The position numbers were made by a program, and so were the translations under genes. The notes under the pieces are model-generated. The model ran no database searches, was not told the origin of the DNA, and saw only the letters and a program-made list of their open reading frames with translations. Positions 1-11,550 of a stretch of 64,000 nucleotides of DNA are shown one piece after another (the first letter of the stretch is position 1; each line of letters opens with the position of its first letter). Location: NCBI GenBank assembly GCA_001510575.1, contig LNGK01000007.1:2226151-2290150 (forward strand). Direction: 5' to 3'. The stretch is from Knoxdaviesia capensis. Its lineage: Eukaryota; Ascomycota; Sordariomycetes; Microascales; Gondwanamycetaceae.

Positions 1-566
1 ACTACGAGAACGATGGATATTGCGGCTTTGAGATTGTCGAGGCCCGCGAGATCGACACCATCGGCACTGAGGGCATCATCAAGCGCATCCGTGAGCGTGT
101 CGGCACCACCAAGCCCGTGTACCTGTCGCTGGACATTGACACCCTGGACCCTGCCTGTAAGTTCTCTCTCTGCCTCTTTATGTATGCGGGTTTCTGGGTT
201 TGTGGAAACACATGCTAACATGATTCGCGTCTATAGTTGCCCCCGCTACTGGCACCCCCGAGACCGGAGGCTGGTCGACCCGTGAGCTGCGCACCATCCT
301 CCGCGGTCTTGAGGGCCTCAACATCATCGCTGCTGATGTCGTCGAGGTTGCTGTAAGTAGCATATCCAGAACTTCCTATTAATACCATCGTGGTCGTCAC
401 GTACTTACTAACTCGCTGCACCACCGTACAGCCCGCTTACGACACCAACGCTGAGCACACCACCATGGCTGCTGCTGACGCTATTTACGAGATCATGAGC
501 ATCATGGTCAAGCGCGGCCCGCTCAGCGCCACCGTCAACGAGACTGAGACCCCGGACGAGCTGTAA
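1..566 (+). CDS. Agmatinase/guanidinobutyrase-type ureohydrolase, 3' part
   Basis: C-terminal 134 residues of a Mn-dependent ureohydrolase (arginase/agmatinase superfamily), which splits a guanidino compound such as agmatine or guanidinobutyrate into urea and an amine; the 5' part lies outside the window. Exons are 1-156, 237-352 and 432-566. Both introns (157-236 and 353-431) start GTAAGT; the first has a GCTAAC branch point and ends TAG. The spliced product reads DYENDGYCGFEIVEAREID early, then LSLDIDTLDPAFAPATGTPE across the first junction, which is the family's metal-binding signature with two aspartates, and ends AEHTTMAAADAIYEIMSI, typical of the C-terminal helices. The reading frame runs without a stop through both junctions. 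Substrate cannot be decided, because the residues that select agmatine or guanidinobutyrate lie mostly upstream. Reading begins in frame at base 3. Confidence 0.9.
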
Positions 567-3500
567 AGCTCTCACCCACTCGATAACACGCACAACCTGA
601 ACCAGGGCTCTTCGTCCTCCTCCTACTCAGGAATGAAACCCTGAATATGGACCAGGCTCTGCAGTCTGTCTGTCGCATTCCACCGAGATCGTCCCTTTCC
701 ATCGTACCAACCCTGGCTTGTGTCACACCCGTTTCTAGATGGATGAATCTATGCACACAATCACACGCGGACATATGACGACAGTTTCTTGATGGTAATC
801 ATACCGCCGCTATTTGCAAGCGCAAGGAGACACAAACTCTTCCTCTCACGCCTCTTCCAGACTGAGAAGCACTATTTTTCTAAGCTGGGTCCGGTGTCTC
901 CTGTCTCTCTCTTCTCAAAACAGGTCCCAGAGCGGCGCGCGGGCTTATGGGTGAGACAATTGCGACATTTGCAGTAATTTTCTCTTTTTGTTTTATCCGG
1001 TTTGGAGAAGTTGTTGGTAGCAGCATGTAGTCTCTTTTTTTTTCCGTCTGTCTTTTCGGTCTACGTCCTTGGGGGAGCACTATTTTTGGGATTTCCGCAT
1101 TCCAGTCTACAAAATTTTGAGGTGAAAGGCAACAGAGTCCAAATTTCTGTCCGGATGGGGTTTAGAAGGGGTTTTCTTTTTGGTTTTCTGTTGTGCGTTT
1201 CTATGACTCCGTTTTTACTCGTTTAGGTGCGCTAGGATTGATTTTCATATAGATCTCCATGAAAGTTTGTGTGGGTGTTAGAGAAGCAGGACGTTCAATA
1301 TACGATGTATGGGATATGGACCTATCTGAGATTGTAAGTGAATCTCTCACAAGTGGTGACAAGGGTTTAACCCATGTACTCACAGAAACATCTGGAGAGC
1401 CCCCCTTTAGAGGATCCGGATTAAAGATGTCTGTCCATAGAGCCATGGAAACCTTCTCCGGGCTGGCGGAAGTCTTTCGCTCTGAGAAAAGATTCTGAGG
1501 GTGAGACATTCTGCATGCCTCCGAGCTCGGGGATCATGAAGACTGATTCGGTTGCGGAAAAAGAGAAAGCATCATGAGCTTTTTGAGTTGAGGTGAGACA
1601 TGTGGAGAAGAAATAAAGAGAAGAGTAACTTCTTTGGGCATGTCTCACTCGGGTTCGACACCTTCCTCTCTGCATCTTAGGGTTTTCGGACTTGTGCACT
1701 GGGGACTGCCAGTGGCGATACTTGCATAGCTACTATTTTCCCAACACTGGTGACAAAGCGAGCAAGCATCATCGGACGGCGCATTTCTCGGAAACCGAAG
1801 TCGACTTTCTTCAGAACAGAAGAAAGAAATTCTTGGGGTCCCTTTTTTCCTCTGTCATACTTTCACCACGGCTCCATACCTTGGCATCTGCACATACGAG
1901 AGAAGTGACGCCACTCAAGAAGTTCTGATCAAGGTAGCCAGGAAATCTCGGAAAAAGAAAGATTTCCTAGGGCTGGAGGCTCAGCCGGTGCTTCTCAGCG
2001 GTTCCTCTCGAAGTGAGCGGAACACAAAAAAAAAAAGGGGGAGAGAAGCAAAGAGGTATGATGTGAATGTTACATCCAAATTCCCCAGTAGTGAATACGA
2101 GCCCAAGCTAAAGAGAAAAAAAAACAAGACGGACCAAGGCACTACTCCGGCGGCCGCCCCAGACCGGCGTCCCGGGCGGGTCGCAAATAGAAACCGCCTC
2201 AAAGCGCGGCTCACGTCAGTTGGTTGGACCAGGGTCACGCACAACCTTCGGCAGAGGCTGAAAAAGGTTATCTGCCGAGAAAAGTGATATTATTGATGTC
2301 CTGATTAGAGATTTGAAAATCAATTAAAGATTAAAAATAAAAGCCTATTTTGGGAAGCAGAGGGAGAGATGGCGAGTGCGTGCGTGTAAGACAGTTCACA
2401 TGCGATCAGAGATCGTGGGAACGGGATCAGAGCAGATCTGAAGTCGTCATATGAGAACAAATGTCCTTGGAAGAGAGTAAGAGGCACTCATCATCTAGCA
2501 TGCAAAGCACGCTGCCCTCCATGACTTCCCTGCTGCCGTCAATCCCAGCTTGGTAGACTTTGCGGAGGCTTTGCGGAGGCTGTCTCAGCTGCACCCATTC
2601 GACTTTGCATCCCTGCGATCAGATGTCAGATGCGGTATTGTTCTGGTCTGATCTTCCGTCGGTTTCTCTCTCAAGCTCTCTCGGTGGTTTTATTTTCTGC
2701 TCTTTTCCTTTTCCGAGGGAGCAGTTCATAAGTGTCTCACCTTTGAGCAACTTTCTCAAAAGGGCGGGGGGGCGATCTACTGGGCCAACGGCAGGGAAGA
2801 GCTGTCTCACAGAACCAGAGGGAAGAAGGCAGAGAGAAGAGTTTTCTCAGCAAGACAATACAAACTCACCCCAATACACGCACGGCCCGACGAAACCGGA
2901 TGTTCCCGACACAGTGCTCCCTTGCCTGCAGCAAGCACAGACAACAGCCGCTTTGTGCATGTGTATCTCCCCCGCTCTCGGGAAGCTTATCCCATCAGTG
3001 AGTGAGTGTCTCTCCCGAAAAGCTGATCCCTGGCATCGTTTGCAGCCAGCTCTCGCACGATGCCCAACTCGGTAGACGGAGGGTTGCCACTTCTTGCGTA
3101 GAGACCACTTCTAGTGCTGTGACTGGAATGCTGATGGGGGAAACTTCCATCTTTCCTATCACGGAGAGAGCTCTAGGGGTGTAATGATGCTGACGATGAT
3201 GCTCTCAGCATATCCTGTCTTGGTTACTGCAAGAAAGAAAGAGAGCGAGGGAGGGGCGTGTGTGGAACCGTTGAGTCAACCCGGTGTAAGTCTATAGCGT
3301 TGTAAGTGCTCTTAGGAAAAGGGCTGTGTTTGTGGATGCTCTCGTAGAGAGACACACACAGACAGAGTGACTTACACAGATGCCTCTTTGCAGCTGGTTT
3401 ACTGTGTGTCTCTCCTTCGGCCTTTTGTCCACCGCCCCCACACCCAAAATCCTCCAGGTGTGTGTAGATGGCTTCATTCGTGTCTGTTCCTGGAAGCTAA

Positions 3501-3862
3501 CCTCAAAGGCCGTGTGCTTGATGCTTTTTCCGGCCGACTGAAAAGCGAAAAGAAGGGGTTTCACTCAGCTAGCTAGGGAAGTTCAGTGTTCTCACCATAC
3601 ATCCACACCCAAATCCACGACTACCTTTTCGGATATATAAGTCTGGCCTTCTCCGCCCCGAGATCAGGATTTTGTTTTGGACTTTCTTCTCCATCCTCAT
3701 CACATTAAAGCAATTCAATCATCCTTCTTCCATCTTTTCTCTTCTTCCTTCCACTCGTTTCTGTCTGGATCGAAAGAGCCAAAGTCTGCTTTCTCGAAAC
3801 AGATCTTCTCTCTTTTACCACCCACTCTCGTTTATATACACACCAACACCACTTCGCCAACC
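567..3862. other. Intergenic, 3.3 kb, no supported gene
   Basis: 3' flank of the ureohydrolase gene and promoter/leader of the GPI protein gene. Open frames here are short, low in complexity and lack intron or family signals. Landmarks: an A-run followed by G-run near 2028-2043, an 11-bp perfect tandem duplication (CTTTGCGGAGG) at 2558-2579, and a pyrimidine-rich leader with a TATA box from about 3630 on. Confidence 0.6.
3633..3640 (+). promoter_or_regulatory. TATA box of the GPI wall protein gene
   Basis: TATATAAG-type element 223-230 bp before the ATG at 3863, followed by a CT-rich stretch that continues as a likely 5' leader of about 190 nt. Such an element is typical of highly or conditionally expressed fungal genes. 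The transcription start is inferred, not seen. Confidence 0.5.
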
Positions 3863-4771
3863 ATGAAGGTCTCAACCGTAGCTGTCCTGGCCGCCTCTGG
3901 CGCGCTGGCCTCGCTCATTAAGAGCCCCAACGGCCCCGGCGGCGCTGCTGTTCCTCCTCTGGGCACTGCTCCCCCTCCGTCCACCACCGAGGTGACCCCC
4001 GGCAAGCCTGACTGGGGCAAGCCGGAGAAGCCCGACTCGCCGGAGAAGCCGGATTGGGGCAAGACCGACAAGCCTGACTGGCCCGACAAGAAGTCGACCA
4101 GCTGGGAGAAGCACACTACTTGGGAGAAGCCCACCTGGACCAAGGAGATCCCCAGCCATACCAAGTCGTGGAGCAAGCCTCCTATCTCCAGCGGTGTGCC
4201 TCCCCCGCCTCCTCCTCCTCCGCACACCAAGACTGAGACTTGGTCCAAGCATACTCCTCCTCCCTATACCAAGTCCAAGACTTACACCTGGTCTAAGCCC
4301 ACCTCGCCTGCTCCGCCGCCGCTGATCACCACCGGTGTTCCCCCCCCTCCTCCTCCTCCTCCTCCGGTCATCACCACCGGCGTGCCTCCTCCTCCTCCCC
4401 CGCCGCCGCCGCCTCCCCCGGTTACCACCACGGTTGTCCCTCCCCCTCCTCCTCCTCCCGTGACCACTTCGGTTGTTCCTCCTCCTCCGGTTACCACTCC
4501 GGTTGTTCCTCCTCCTGAGGTGACCACTCCGGTTGTTCCTCCTCCTGAGGTTACCACTCCGGTTGTTCCTCCTGAGGTTACCACTCCGGTTGTCCCTATT
4601 CCTGAGGTTACCACTCCGGTTGTTCCTCCTGCTGAGTCGACCAACGCCACTGTTGTCCCCCCGACTCTCACTCCGGTCCCGACTATGATTCCCGGTGTCG
4701 CTACTACCACCAAGGCCGGCAGCGCTGTTGCCATGCTTGGTCTGGTTGTTGCCGCGATGGTGTTCATGTAA
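3863..4771 (+). CDS. Proline-rich GPI-anchored cell-wall protein
   Basis: A 302-residue secreted wall protein with no enzyme domain. Residues 1-16 are a signal peptide (MKVSTVAVLAASGALA). Residues 45-120 are rich in Lys, Trp, Asp and Pro in repeats such as KPDWGKPEKPD and TSWEKHTTWEKPTW. Residues 110-270 hold long polyproline blocks (8 to 12 Pro) separated by ITTGV or VTTxVV, then degenerate VTTPVVPPPE repeats. The tail (from about residue 285) is small residues followed by a hydrophobic end (SAVAMLGLVVAAMVFM), as in a GPI-addition signal. The ATG at 3863 is chosen because it begins the signal peptide; the frame is open upstream but without ATG and through the leader. Thr and Ser between the Pro blocks suggest O-mannosylation. 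Exact family not recognised; structural wall protein is inferred. Confidence 0.85.
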   Translation: MKVSTVAVLAASGALASLIKSPNGPGGAAVPPLGTAPPPSTTEVTPGKPDWGKPEKPDSPEKPDWGKTDKPDWPDKKSTSWEKHTTWEKPTWTKEIPSHTKSWSKPPISSGVPPPPPPPPHTKTETWSKHTPPPYTKSKTYTWSKPTSPAPPPLITTGVPPPPPPPPPVITTGVPPPPPPPPPPPPVTTTVVPPPPPPPVTTSVVPPPPVTTPVVPPPEVTTPVVPPPEVTTPVVPPEVTTPVVPIPEVTTPVVPPAESTNATVVPPTLTPVPTMIPGVATTTKAGSAVAMLGLVVAAMVFM

Positions 4772-5220
4772 TCGGATAGTCGGTTGTCTCTGGACCCTAC
4801 AGCCTACAGGTTCAGCCACACAGAAACTGGTGAATTGATTGGGTATTTTGTCTTTTTCTTTCCTTTGCTTTTGGATTTGTCTTTTGGTTGTTTGTTCTTA
4901 GGGGGTGTTCGCCACTATGGCTATATTAATTGCGCGGGGGAATTTGGTTGGCCGACTTGTATATACAGAGTCTAGCAAGTTGTGGACATAAGAATTGCAG
5001 TGGAGTTTGGAATATCTAGTAATCCTAATCATCAATCATAATCATTTTCTAATAACTGGTTGTTTCTATATGCTTATGTGCCTTGTATTGCTTCTTTCTC
5101 TTCAATTTCCAAGAAGCACCACTCAAAAGGAGTAACTGGTAACCGAAACCGAGGATACCACACAGTGGAGAAAAGATCAACGGATGAAAAGTGAAAACAC
5201 CGAATGCACTCTTGGCCAGA
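4772..5220. other. Intergenic between convergent 3' ends
   Basis: About 450 bp between the converging GPI protein gene and HD phosphohydrolase gene. AT-rich, with T-runs near 4843-4890 and TAAT-rich sequence at 5015-5055; probably 3' UTRs of both. No gene seen. Confidence 0.6.
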
Positions 5221-5883
5221 TCAGATCTTCTCGCCTGCCTCCTCCGCCCACCACGCCTTGAACGTGGCAATACGCTCACTCCGCTCACGGGCCAGTTCCC
5301 GGCCGGTAGCAGTCTTCATCATATCCTGGATGAGCAGCAGCTTCTCGTCAAAGTGGTCGATGGACGCCTCCAGCGCGCGGCCCCGCGACCCGCCGAACGC
5401 AAAGCACCGGGCCACACCCACGGCCCCGATGGCATCCAGCCGATCGGCATCCTGCACGATGGCCAGCTCAGGGAACTGCGCAATGGTCGCCTTGACGGCC
5501 GCCGGGTTCTTGATCTCGCTGGAGTAGCTCACGCCGTCGCACACGGTCTGCACGTACTCGGCCAGGGCGGCCGACGCGCCAAAGCCGACCAGCACGTCGC
5601 GCACGCGGTTCGCCGCGTCTTCGCCGGGCTGCAGGTACTTCCGGTCGGCCACATCGTGCATCAGCGCGCCGAGCGTCACTACCGCGGGGTTGTATGGGCT
5701 GGTGCCGGAGGCGGCGATCGCGGCCGCGGCTTCGCTGGTGTGCAGCTTGAGGGCGGCGGCCAGCACGCGCTCGATGTGGTGGAAATCGTGCGAGCCGTCG
5801 TACTGCGACATGTGCTCGCGCACGTACTCGGTGACGCGGGCCACCAGGTCGGCCGGGATCTCGGAGGCGGGGAAAGCGGCCAT
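5221..5883 (-). CDS. HD-domain metal-dependent phosphohydrolase (YpgQ/YedJ-like)
   Basis: A 220-residue single-exon soluble protein, about the usual length of the YpgQ/YedJ-like HD family. Visible metal-binding signature: H32/H35/H36 in SHDFHHIERV, the H76-D77 doublet in LGALMHDVADRKY, and D145/D147 in VQDADRLDAIGAVGVAR, which is the hallmark of this subfamily. These enzymes bind divalent metal and hydrolyse nucleotide or other phosphate esters; bacterial YpgQ acts as a nucleotide pyrophosphohydrolase. The cellular substrate here cannot be read from sequence. The ATG at 5883 has a good context and starts a helical segment that precedes the first metal-binding His by the usual 30 residues. The gene is convergent with the upstream GPI protein gene and has no signal peptide, so a cytosolic site is likely. 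Confidence 0.88.
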   Translation of the reverse strand: MAAFPASEIPADLVARVTEYVREHMSQYDGSHDFHHIERVLAAALKLHTSEAAAAIAASGTSPYNPAVVTLGALMHDVADRKYLQPGEDAANRVRDVLVGFGASAALAEYVQTVCDGVSYSSEIKNPAAVKATIAQFPELAIVQDADRLDAIGAVGVARCFAFGGSRGRALEASIDHFDEKLLLIQDMMKTATGRELARERSERIATFKAWWAEEAGEKI

Positions 5884-8800
5884 TGTGGATGTGCTCGAGC
5901 AAATGAGTGTGTGGTATAGATAATGAGAGTGATTCGGTGTTCAATTCAGATTTTTGAAGGTATCGCGAAGTCAAAACCAGTGTGTTGAAAGCGGGGCGGT
6001 GAAGGTGGAGAGCGATGAAGCCCTAAATTTGCCATCGAAATTTGAAACCCAGGCAGCAGCGCACAAGCCATGAAGATTTCCATGTTCACCTCCTCGATCT
6101 CAACATATCCCATGTAAGTGAATCACACCATGTAAGTGATTCATACCGGCTTATTGCTTATTTCTTTGCAAGTTTGCTCATCGGACATTCCGTCCCTCCG
6201 TTAAAACCGGGGCCGCCCGGAATATATGTCATTTTCTGACATGCAATTTCACCGCGTTTATCGCGTCTCAGAGGACGATGTGTGATATCATTTCAAGTTG
6301 AGGGCACCGTAGATCATCACGGGTGATAGCTCCCACTAGGTTGGGCTCTCTATCCGATGAAAAGTCCATCTTTTAGTCAGTCTGTCCTTTAGTCACTCCA
6401 TCCTTTAGTCAGTCCTTAGCATTCCTCTCTAAAGAGGTTTCCTGAACCAGCCCGAGCCCTGTAGACCGGACCTCCCGGCCTCATCCGTTTATGAGAATCC
6501 AGGAGGTGTAGTCGAAGTTAGAAAGATATGCCGTCTCTGGTTAGGGTTGGCTTTATGGAATAGGGTACGTATCCTCTTGTTGCATTCCTTGATATCAAAA
6601 GCCATTTGTACCCATGTACTTACTGCCCGCACCTTCCGCTTGTAAGTGCGACACTGTCACCGGCATAACCCCGGTATCGCAATACGCCGTTTATCGGAAT
6701 ATCGCCTATATGCATATTATAAACGCATGGTCTGGTCTGTCTCGCCGTATTTTGTATCATCGCTTGAACAATCTTCATCACGATCCATCATCCATCACTG
6801 ACTATCTTCAACTTCACTACACTACACCAAATTGAGTCGAAGAATGCAATGCAATGCAGGTCCACTCTGGATGATCACACTATGCTGATTCTAGCCGTGG
6901 TCGGTTTATCTATCTCCATCTTGCGTGCCTTTTCTTTTCGGTGATCACGTTGACAAACCAGCGTTGCAACGCTCTGTATCACCGCTCAGTTTTCCACCAT
7001 GCCCGAGAGACTGCAGCTCGCCGGTTTGGGCTTCGGCTCCATGCAGCACTAGGCATCTACTGACCTTTGTGAATCGCTCGTATACTGATGCGTTTGTGTG
7101 CCCACACCGTGATGTATGCCGCGCCGAAAAAGAAAATATGCCCTCCTCAGCTGCGGAAAAGCCCTGCGTGTGCGTGCGTGTCTCCCCTTTCGACCTGCAT
7201 TACCTCCAGCGGCTACGATGAAGCAGCGAAGGTCGTTGGTTGAAGAATCACCGGTGATGTGATGGGGCCGGGGGAATTACACTAAGACATCCGGTCGGCG
7301 ATGCAACCAACATCTGCAGGTGAGAAAGAGAGGTGGTGATTGAAGTGGATATCGCCAGGGAAGAATTGGAGAGAGGGAAAAGAAATGCGAGAGAGACAAA
7401 CGGAAGCGAATGAACAAGAGCAGTCTAGGCGGGAGAACCACCCGTGTCGGTCTAGGTCTGTGTGTCTTCGTGATCGTCAGCCATGGCCCGGTCCTGTTCC
7501 TATCAATCACATCGGCTGAGCGTCCGTCCCGTCACTTTGCATGACGAAATCACGGAGATTTGGGCAATATCACGGCCAGCTATCAATTTTTCGACTGGTC
7601 ACTCTGGCTCACCCATCCACAATCTTGTTGGTTATATTGGAGCACGGGCACCACTAACAAAATTACTTCAATGCTCAGCTAGGCACAGTTCGAACGAACC
7701 ACAGCTGTCACACACACACACACTCTCTCTCTCTCCGAGAGAAAAGTCCCAATGTGACGAACCAGCGAAGATCACTCGGCGGCAAACTCTTCTTTTTTGT
7801 GGGACACCAGCAGCACTTCTGCTCTCGACAGGGGACCTGCCGGACCTCCAAGGATGGCTGGCTTTCCCCGGCCCCTCCATAAACGTTCCGTCACTTTCAT
7901 GTCCAAGTGCCCGAAGAACAAAGTTGGAGCACAAATGTGTCGGTCTCGACGATCATAATCGCGCAGGCCACCTTCTTTTTCCGGCCTCGTTAAACGGGAA
8001 TATCATCACATCCAGTTTTCCAGGGACGGACACCATCTCGAGATGGAGAGAAACAAGCAATTATCCCCCCACCCATCTTCCACTGATCAAGTCTAGTTGG
8101 GCAGAGAATCAAGAACCTGCATGGGCGTTGTGACTGTGACGCTCATCTCCAGAGTGTAGTCGTGATTGGCTGCAACAAGCCTGCATACAGCCAATCATCG
8201 CCGGGATTTAGACGCCCACCGTTCCAGGATATCACCCGCACTGGATTTCTGGGTCCCTCTCCACTGCAGACTTTGTTTCTGTCCGTGCATTTCTCGCGGT
8301 TTTTATATGGCACATCCCAGTCTTTTTGGCCTGTCTTGCCCTGAAAAAAGCGCAGAGAAACGCAATACGCCGATGTCTCTCTCTCTCTATCTGGTCCAGC
8401 CAATGCTACGGTAGCCTTTTGCCCTTCTCACCATAACGTGCCCTCTTTTTTTTTACGCCGCGACCACCCATCAACCCACAGATGTCCTGCTGTTAACCGC
8501 CGAATGCGGGTCTGATATTCGTTTACGCTGCACACAGACCCGTCGAAGCCGATCGCTGGTTGGCTCAAGCCGTGCTGCGTGTGGGCTGCAGTGTTGGCTC
8601 TCTCTCTCTCTCTCCCGTGTGTCTCTTGTAATGTGGCTTGCTAGATCTCTCAGCCTCTCTCCGGCCGTGGTCACTTGTCCCAGCTCGGCAAACCCATTCT
8701 TCACTGTTCGTCGCCGGAAAGGGACGGTATGTGGAGAATATTCGCGGCTCCATCCAGAGTGCGAGGAACAAAGGGGCATCCACACCATCCACACACCCTC

Positions 8801-9761
8801 TTCTCGCTCCAACATACCGTCACAATGGCGAAGAAACTACTGATGTGATAGAGGAGAAGAACAACCGAGATATTGAACCGGACAGGGGTTTGAGAGACAT
8901 CGACTGCGAGATGGGGCGAGAGCCAATATATTATCTGGTTCAAGTTGGTGATCCAGCTCATATCACCACATGTCCAATGTCCATCCATGTCCATGTTCCT
9001 CAATACTGTGGTACTGCGCTCCAAGTCAGTTCCTCCATGCACATCGAGGACTGTTGGATTGATGGCCTGGTCCTTTTCCGAGGTTTGGTGCCACACACAC
9101 ACGCACTAGGTCACTCCCTTGTCCGTCCCGGCTACGTCCCGCACACTTGGAGACCACCTCTTGCGGCCGCGATAAACATGGCTCTGGTATAGGTTGAGTG
9201 GTGGTTCTGCATACCCACCCGGGTAGGTCGAAGGATGCGGCCTCTGGTCTGGCCGTCCAGTATATCTAGCCGCCTTCGCCCCCCCAATTTCTGGGTTTTG
9301 ATCTTCTTCTTTTTTTCTTTTCTTTCTTTCGTTGGCACCCCTTGACATTTCCAAATCCAGTTTTTGTTTGATCGTTTTTGTTTGTTTCCCTCTTCCCTCT
9401 CCTCATCCTTCACCACATTGATTCTATAGGGCTGGTCTCTATCTTCTCTCTGCTACAACATCGTTATACTCCTGTCTATCATTTAATAATTTCCCCCTCA
9501 TCTTCAACAGCATCAACTGGTTTGATGAAGTTGTTGTGTCCATCCTTACTACATTAATATCACTTGAATTCTGGATTTGTGTTGTCCAATCTCACTCAAT
9601 TTGTCCTTTGATTTCTGGTAAATCTCAGGCGTCTCTAATCTCACTATTCCCGTCAAATTTGTTTGGAGATTATCTTTGTTTTAATCTTTGTCCTAATATT
9701 CTGTCGATTTTCTGTCAATATTTTTCCATCCTAATTAATCACGCACTCACTTTTTGCAAAT
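5884..9761. other. Intergenic, 3.9 kb, between divergent genes
   Basis: Divergent promoter region of the HD phosphohydrolase and EsdC-like genes. Open frames up to 216 codons at 7483-8133 and 184 at 8638-9192 look like chance: mixed composition, no domains. Landmarks: paired CATGTAAGTGA units near 6111 and 6130; three CTTTAGTCA units at about 6371-6415; a CA/CT tract at 7709-7735; a T-rich leader from about 9300 to the ATG at 9762. Confidence 0.55.
6371..6415. repeat. Three-copy CTTTAGTCA tandem repeat
   Basis: CTTTTAGTCA, CCTTTAGTCA and CCTTTAGTCA occur with a spacing of about 16 bp. TTAGTCA resembles an AP-1/Yap-type half site (TTASTCA), so a regulatory role is possible but not shown. Confidence 0.45.
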
Positions 9762-10694
9762 ATGTCGACAATTCAGCAGAGCTTTTCCATCCGGGTGTCT
9801 TCGGGCGTCAAGTCCGTGCATCTTGCCGGATCCTGGGACAACTACTCGGGTCAGCTTCCCCTTTCCCGCGACAAGTCTTCCTCCAAGACCTGGAAGGGCA
9901 CCTTCAACTTCAAGAACGGCACTTTGGAGCACGGCCAGCGCTACTGGTACTACTACATTGTTGACGGCTACCACTGCACACACGACCCCAGCGTTGAGTC
10001 GGCTGTCGAGCCCACCACTGGCCGGTCGCTGAACATTCTCGACACGCCCAAGCGGTCGTCGTCGACAGTGTCGTCGTCTTCCTCCTCCAAGTCGTCTTCC
10101 AAGTCCTCCTCCAAGTCTTCTTCCAAGTCCTCTTCGTCGTCGTCGTCAACCTCATCGTCGCGCTCTTCCCACCGCCAGCGCGACTCCAGCCGCCGTCGCC
10201 ACCGCCACCACTCGCCGTCGGCCGACATCCCCAAGGGCCGCCCGCTCCCGTCGTCGGCCATTGCCGCGCCAGTTCCCATGGCTCCGTACGCCACCAAGAA
10301 CATCCTGACCAGCAACTACGACAACCCCAGCGTTGAGGACCTCGCCGCGCGCTTTGGCACCGTCGACCTCGATGGCGTGCAGTACGTTGATGACCTGTAC
10401 CACTCGTCGGCCAACGGCTCGTCCCTGTCCTCGCGCTCGGGCAGCATGTCGCCGTCGTCGGATCTCTCGGGCTACTCCACGCCCAGCTCCGATGGCTCGA
10501 CCTGCTCGTGCGAGCGCTACGGCATCACCCGCAAGGGCGAGCGCATCAAGATCGACTGCGGCGGTGCGCGCTGCAGCTACGATGACGAGGAGTACTCGGA
10601 GAACGAGTCGTCGTGTGCGTCGTCCGTCGTGGATGAGGAGGAGGAGTACGTTCCCGACCACCCCCGCCGCCGCGGCATGATCATCCACGGTTGA
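9762..10694 (+). CDS. EsdC-like protein with glycogen-binding (AMPK-beta/CBM48-type) module
   Basis: A 310-residue protein. Residues 1-95 form a carbohydrate-binding module of the AMPK-beta/CBM48 type: FSIRVSSGVKSVHLAGSWDN carries the GSWDNY loop (W25), followed by W44 (KTWKGTF) and YWYYYIVDG (61-69), the aromatic glycogen-contact positions. After LNILDTP comes a Ser/Lys-rich low-complexity stretch (99-130) and an Arg/His-rich stretch (about 130-150), then a disordered acidic Cys-containing C-terminal part. This layout matches the Aspergillus early sexual development protein EsdC, often labelled GTP-binding in databases although no G-box motifs are visible here. Role inferred: glycogen-associated regulator of development. 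Single exon; the ATG is the first of the frame, in context AAATATGTC, after a T-rich leader. Confidence 0.7.
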   Translation: MSTIQQSFSIRVSSGVKSVHLAGSWDNYSGQLPLSRDKSSSKTWKGTFNFKNGTLEHGQRYWYYYIVDGYHCTHDPSVESAVEPTTGRSLNILDTPKRSSSTVSSSSSSKSSSKSSSKSSSKSSSSSSSTSSSRSSHRQRDSSRRRHRHHSPSADIPKGRPLPSSAIAAPVPMAPYATKNILTSNYDNPSVEDLAARFGTVDLDGVQYVDDLYHSSANGSSLSSRSGSMSPSSDLSGYSTPSSDGSTCSCERYGITRKGERIKIDCGGARCSYDDEEYSENESSCASSVVDEEEEYVPDHPRRRGMIIHG

Positions 10695-11550
10695 ATGAGC
10701 CAGTAGTGAGGAACTTTGTTTCTTTTGTTCCTTTCACACACTGTTTTTTTCTCTCTCGCCTCCGTCTGATGATCCCGCTTCGCGCTCCTCGAATTCTTCT
10801 TATTTGCAATGTGTTGGTTAAAGATAAAATCCCTCTCTCGCTCTGGAAACCCAAGAAATTACGGAATCCTCCCCCCAAACAAAAATTTACCAACACAGAA
10901 AAAAAATAATTGTTCACTTCAGAGGCATGTCGCCAGAATAGCGAAGACTCCCAGTCGGATAACCGTCCCCAGGGTACGGACTGTGCCGAGCTCGACGAAG
11001 AAAGGCATAAGCGGGAGCCCCCAACGCGTCTGTTGGCATCCATTCCGGAGAGAGGCTGGTTCTCCTCTCCGGGATGTTTTTTCACAGGTCTCGGGGAAAC
11101 TCAAATCTCCCTACTTCCCTCGTCGGCGCCGACTGTTCCACACTACCCCGAGGCGGTCTCCTCCGGCTTCACGGTCCGCGTCTGGCCTACCTCGCGCCCA
11201 GCGGGTTGATGCTGCGACCCACCTGCAGAAACGGAGTTCTGTATCAGGCGTTTCAAGCGCCTTGGATACGAAGAACAAAACAGCTGCGGGTTTTCCCCTT
11301 TTTTTCTTTTTTTCTTTGACCCTCTCGGTGTTCAGTCATCTTTGGTTTGGCTGTTCTACTGCCCCTGGCACTGCACACTTTTCTTTCCCGATGTGTATGT
11401 GTCTCTCTTTTTTGGAAATATCGGACATTTTCTTCTTTTCTGATCATTCTGCTTATGTCTTCCCCGCCGGATCTTGAAGGGAATGACTCGATGTGAATAA
11501 TGCGACGGACACGGGATGGATGGAGGAAACCTTGATTGTCTATATCTGAT

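Noticed and set aside
1630..1670. GGGTTCGACACC as a possible tRNA B box
   Set aside because: The flanking bases do not form a T-arm stem and no A box lies upstream; no other tRNA-like pair was found in the window.
3410..3432. TTCGGCCTTTTG resembles the 5' end of U2 snRNA
   Set aside because: Similarity stops after 12 bases; the branch-site-recognition sequence and Sm site are missing.
7483..8133. 216-codon + frame in the 5.9-9.8 kb gap
   Set aside because: Composition changes along the frame and it spans a CA/CT microsatellite; no recognisable domain.
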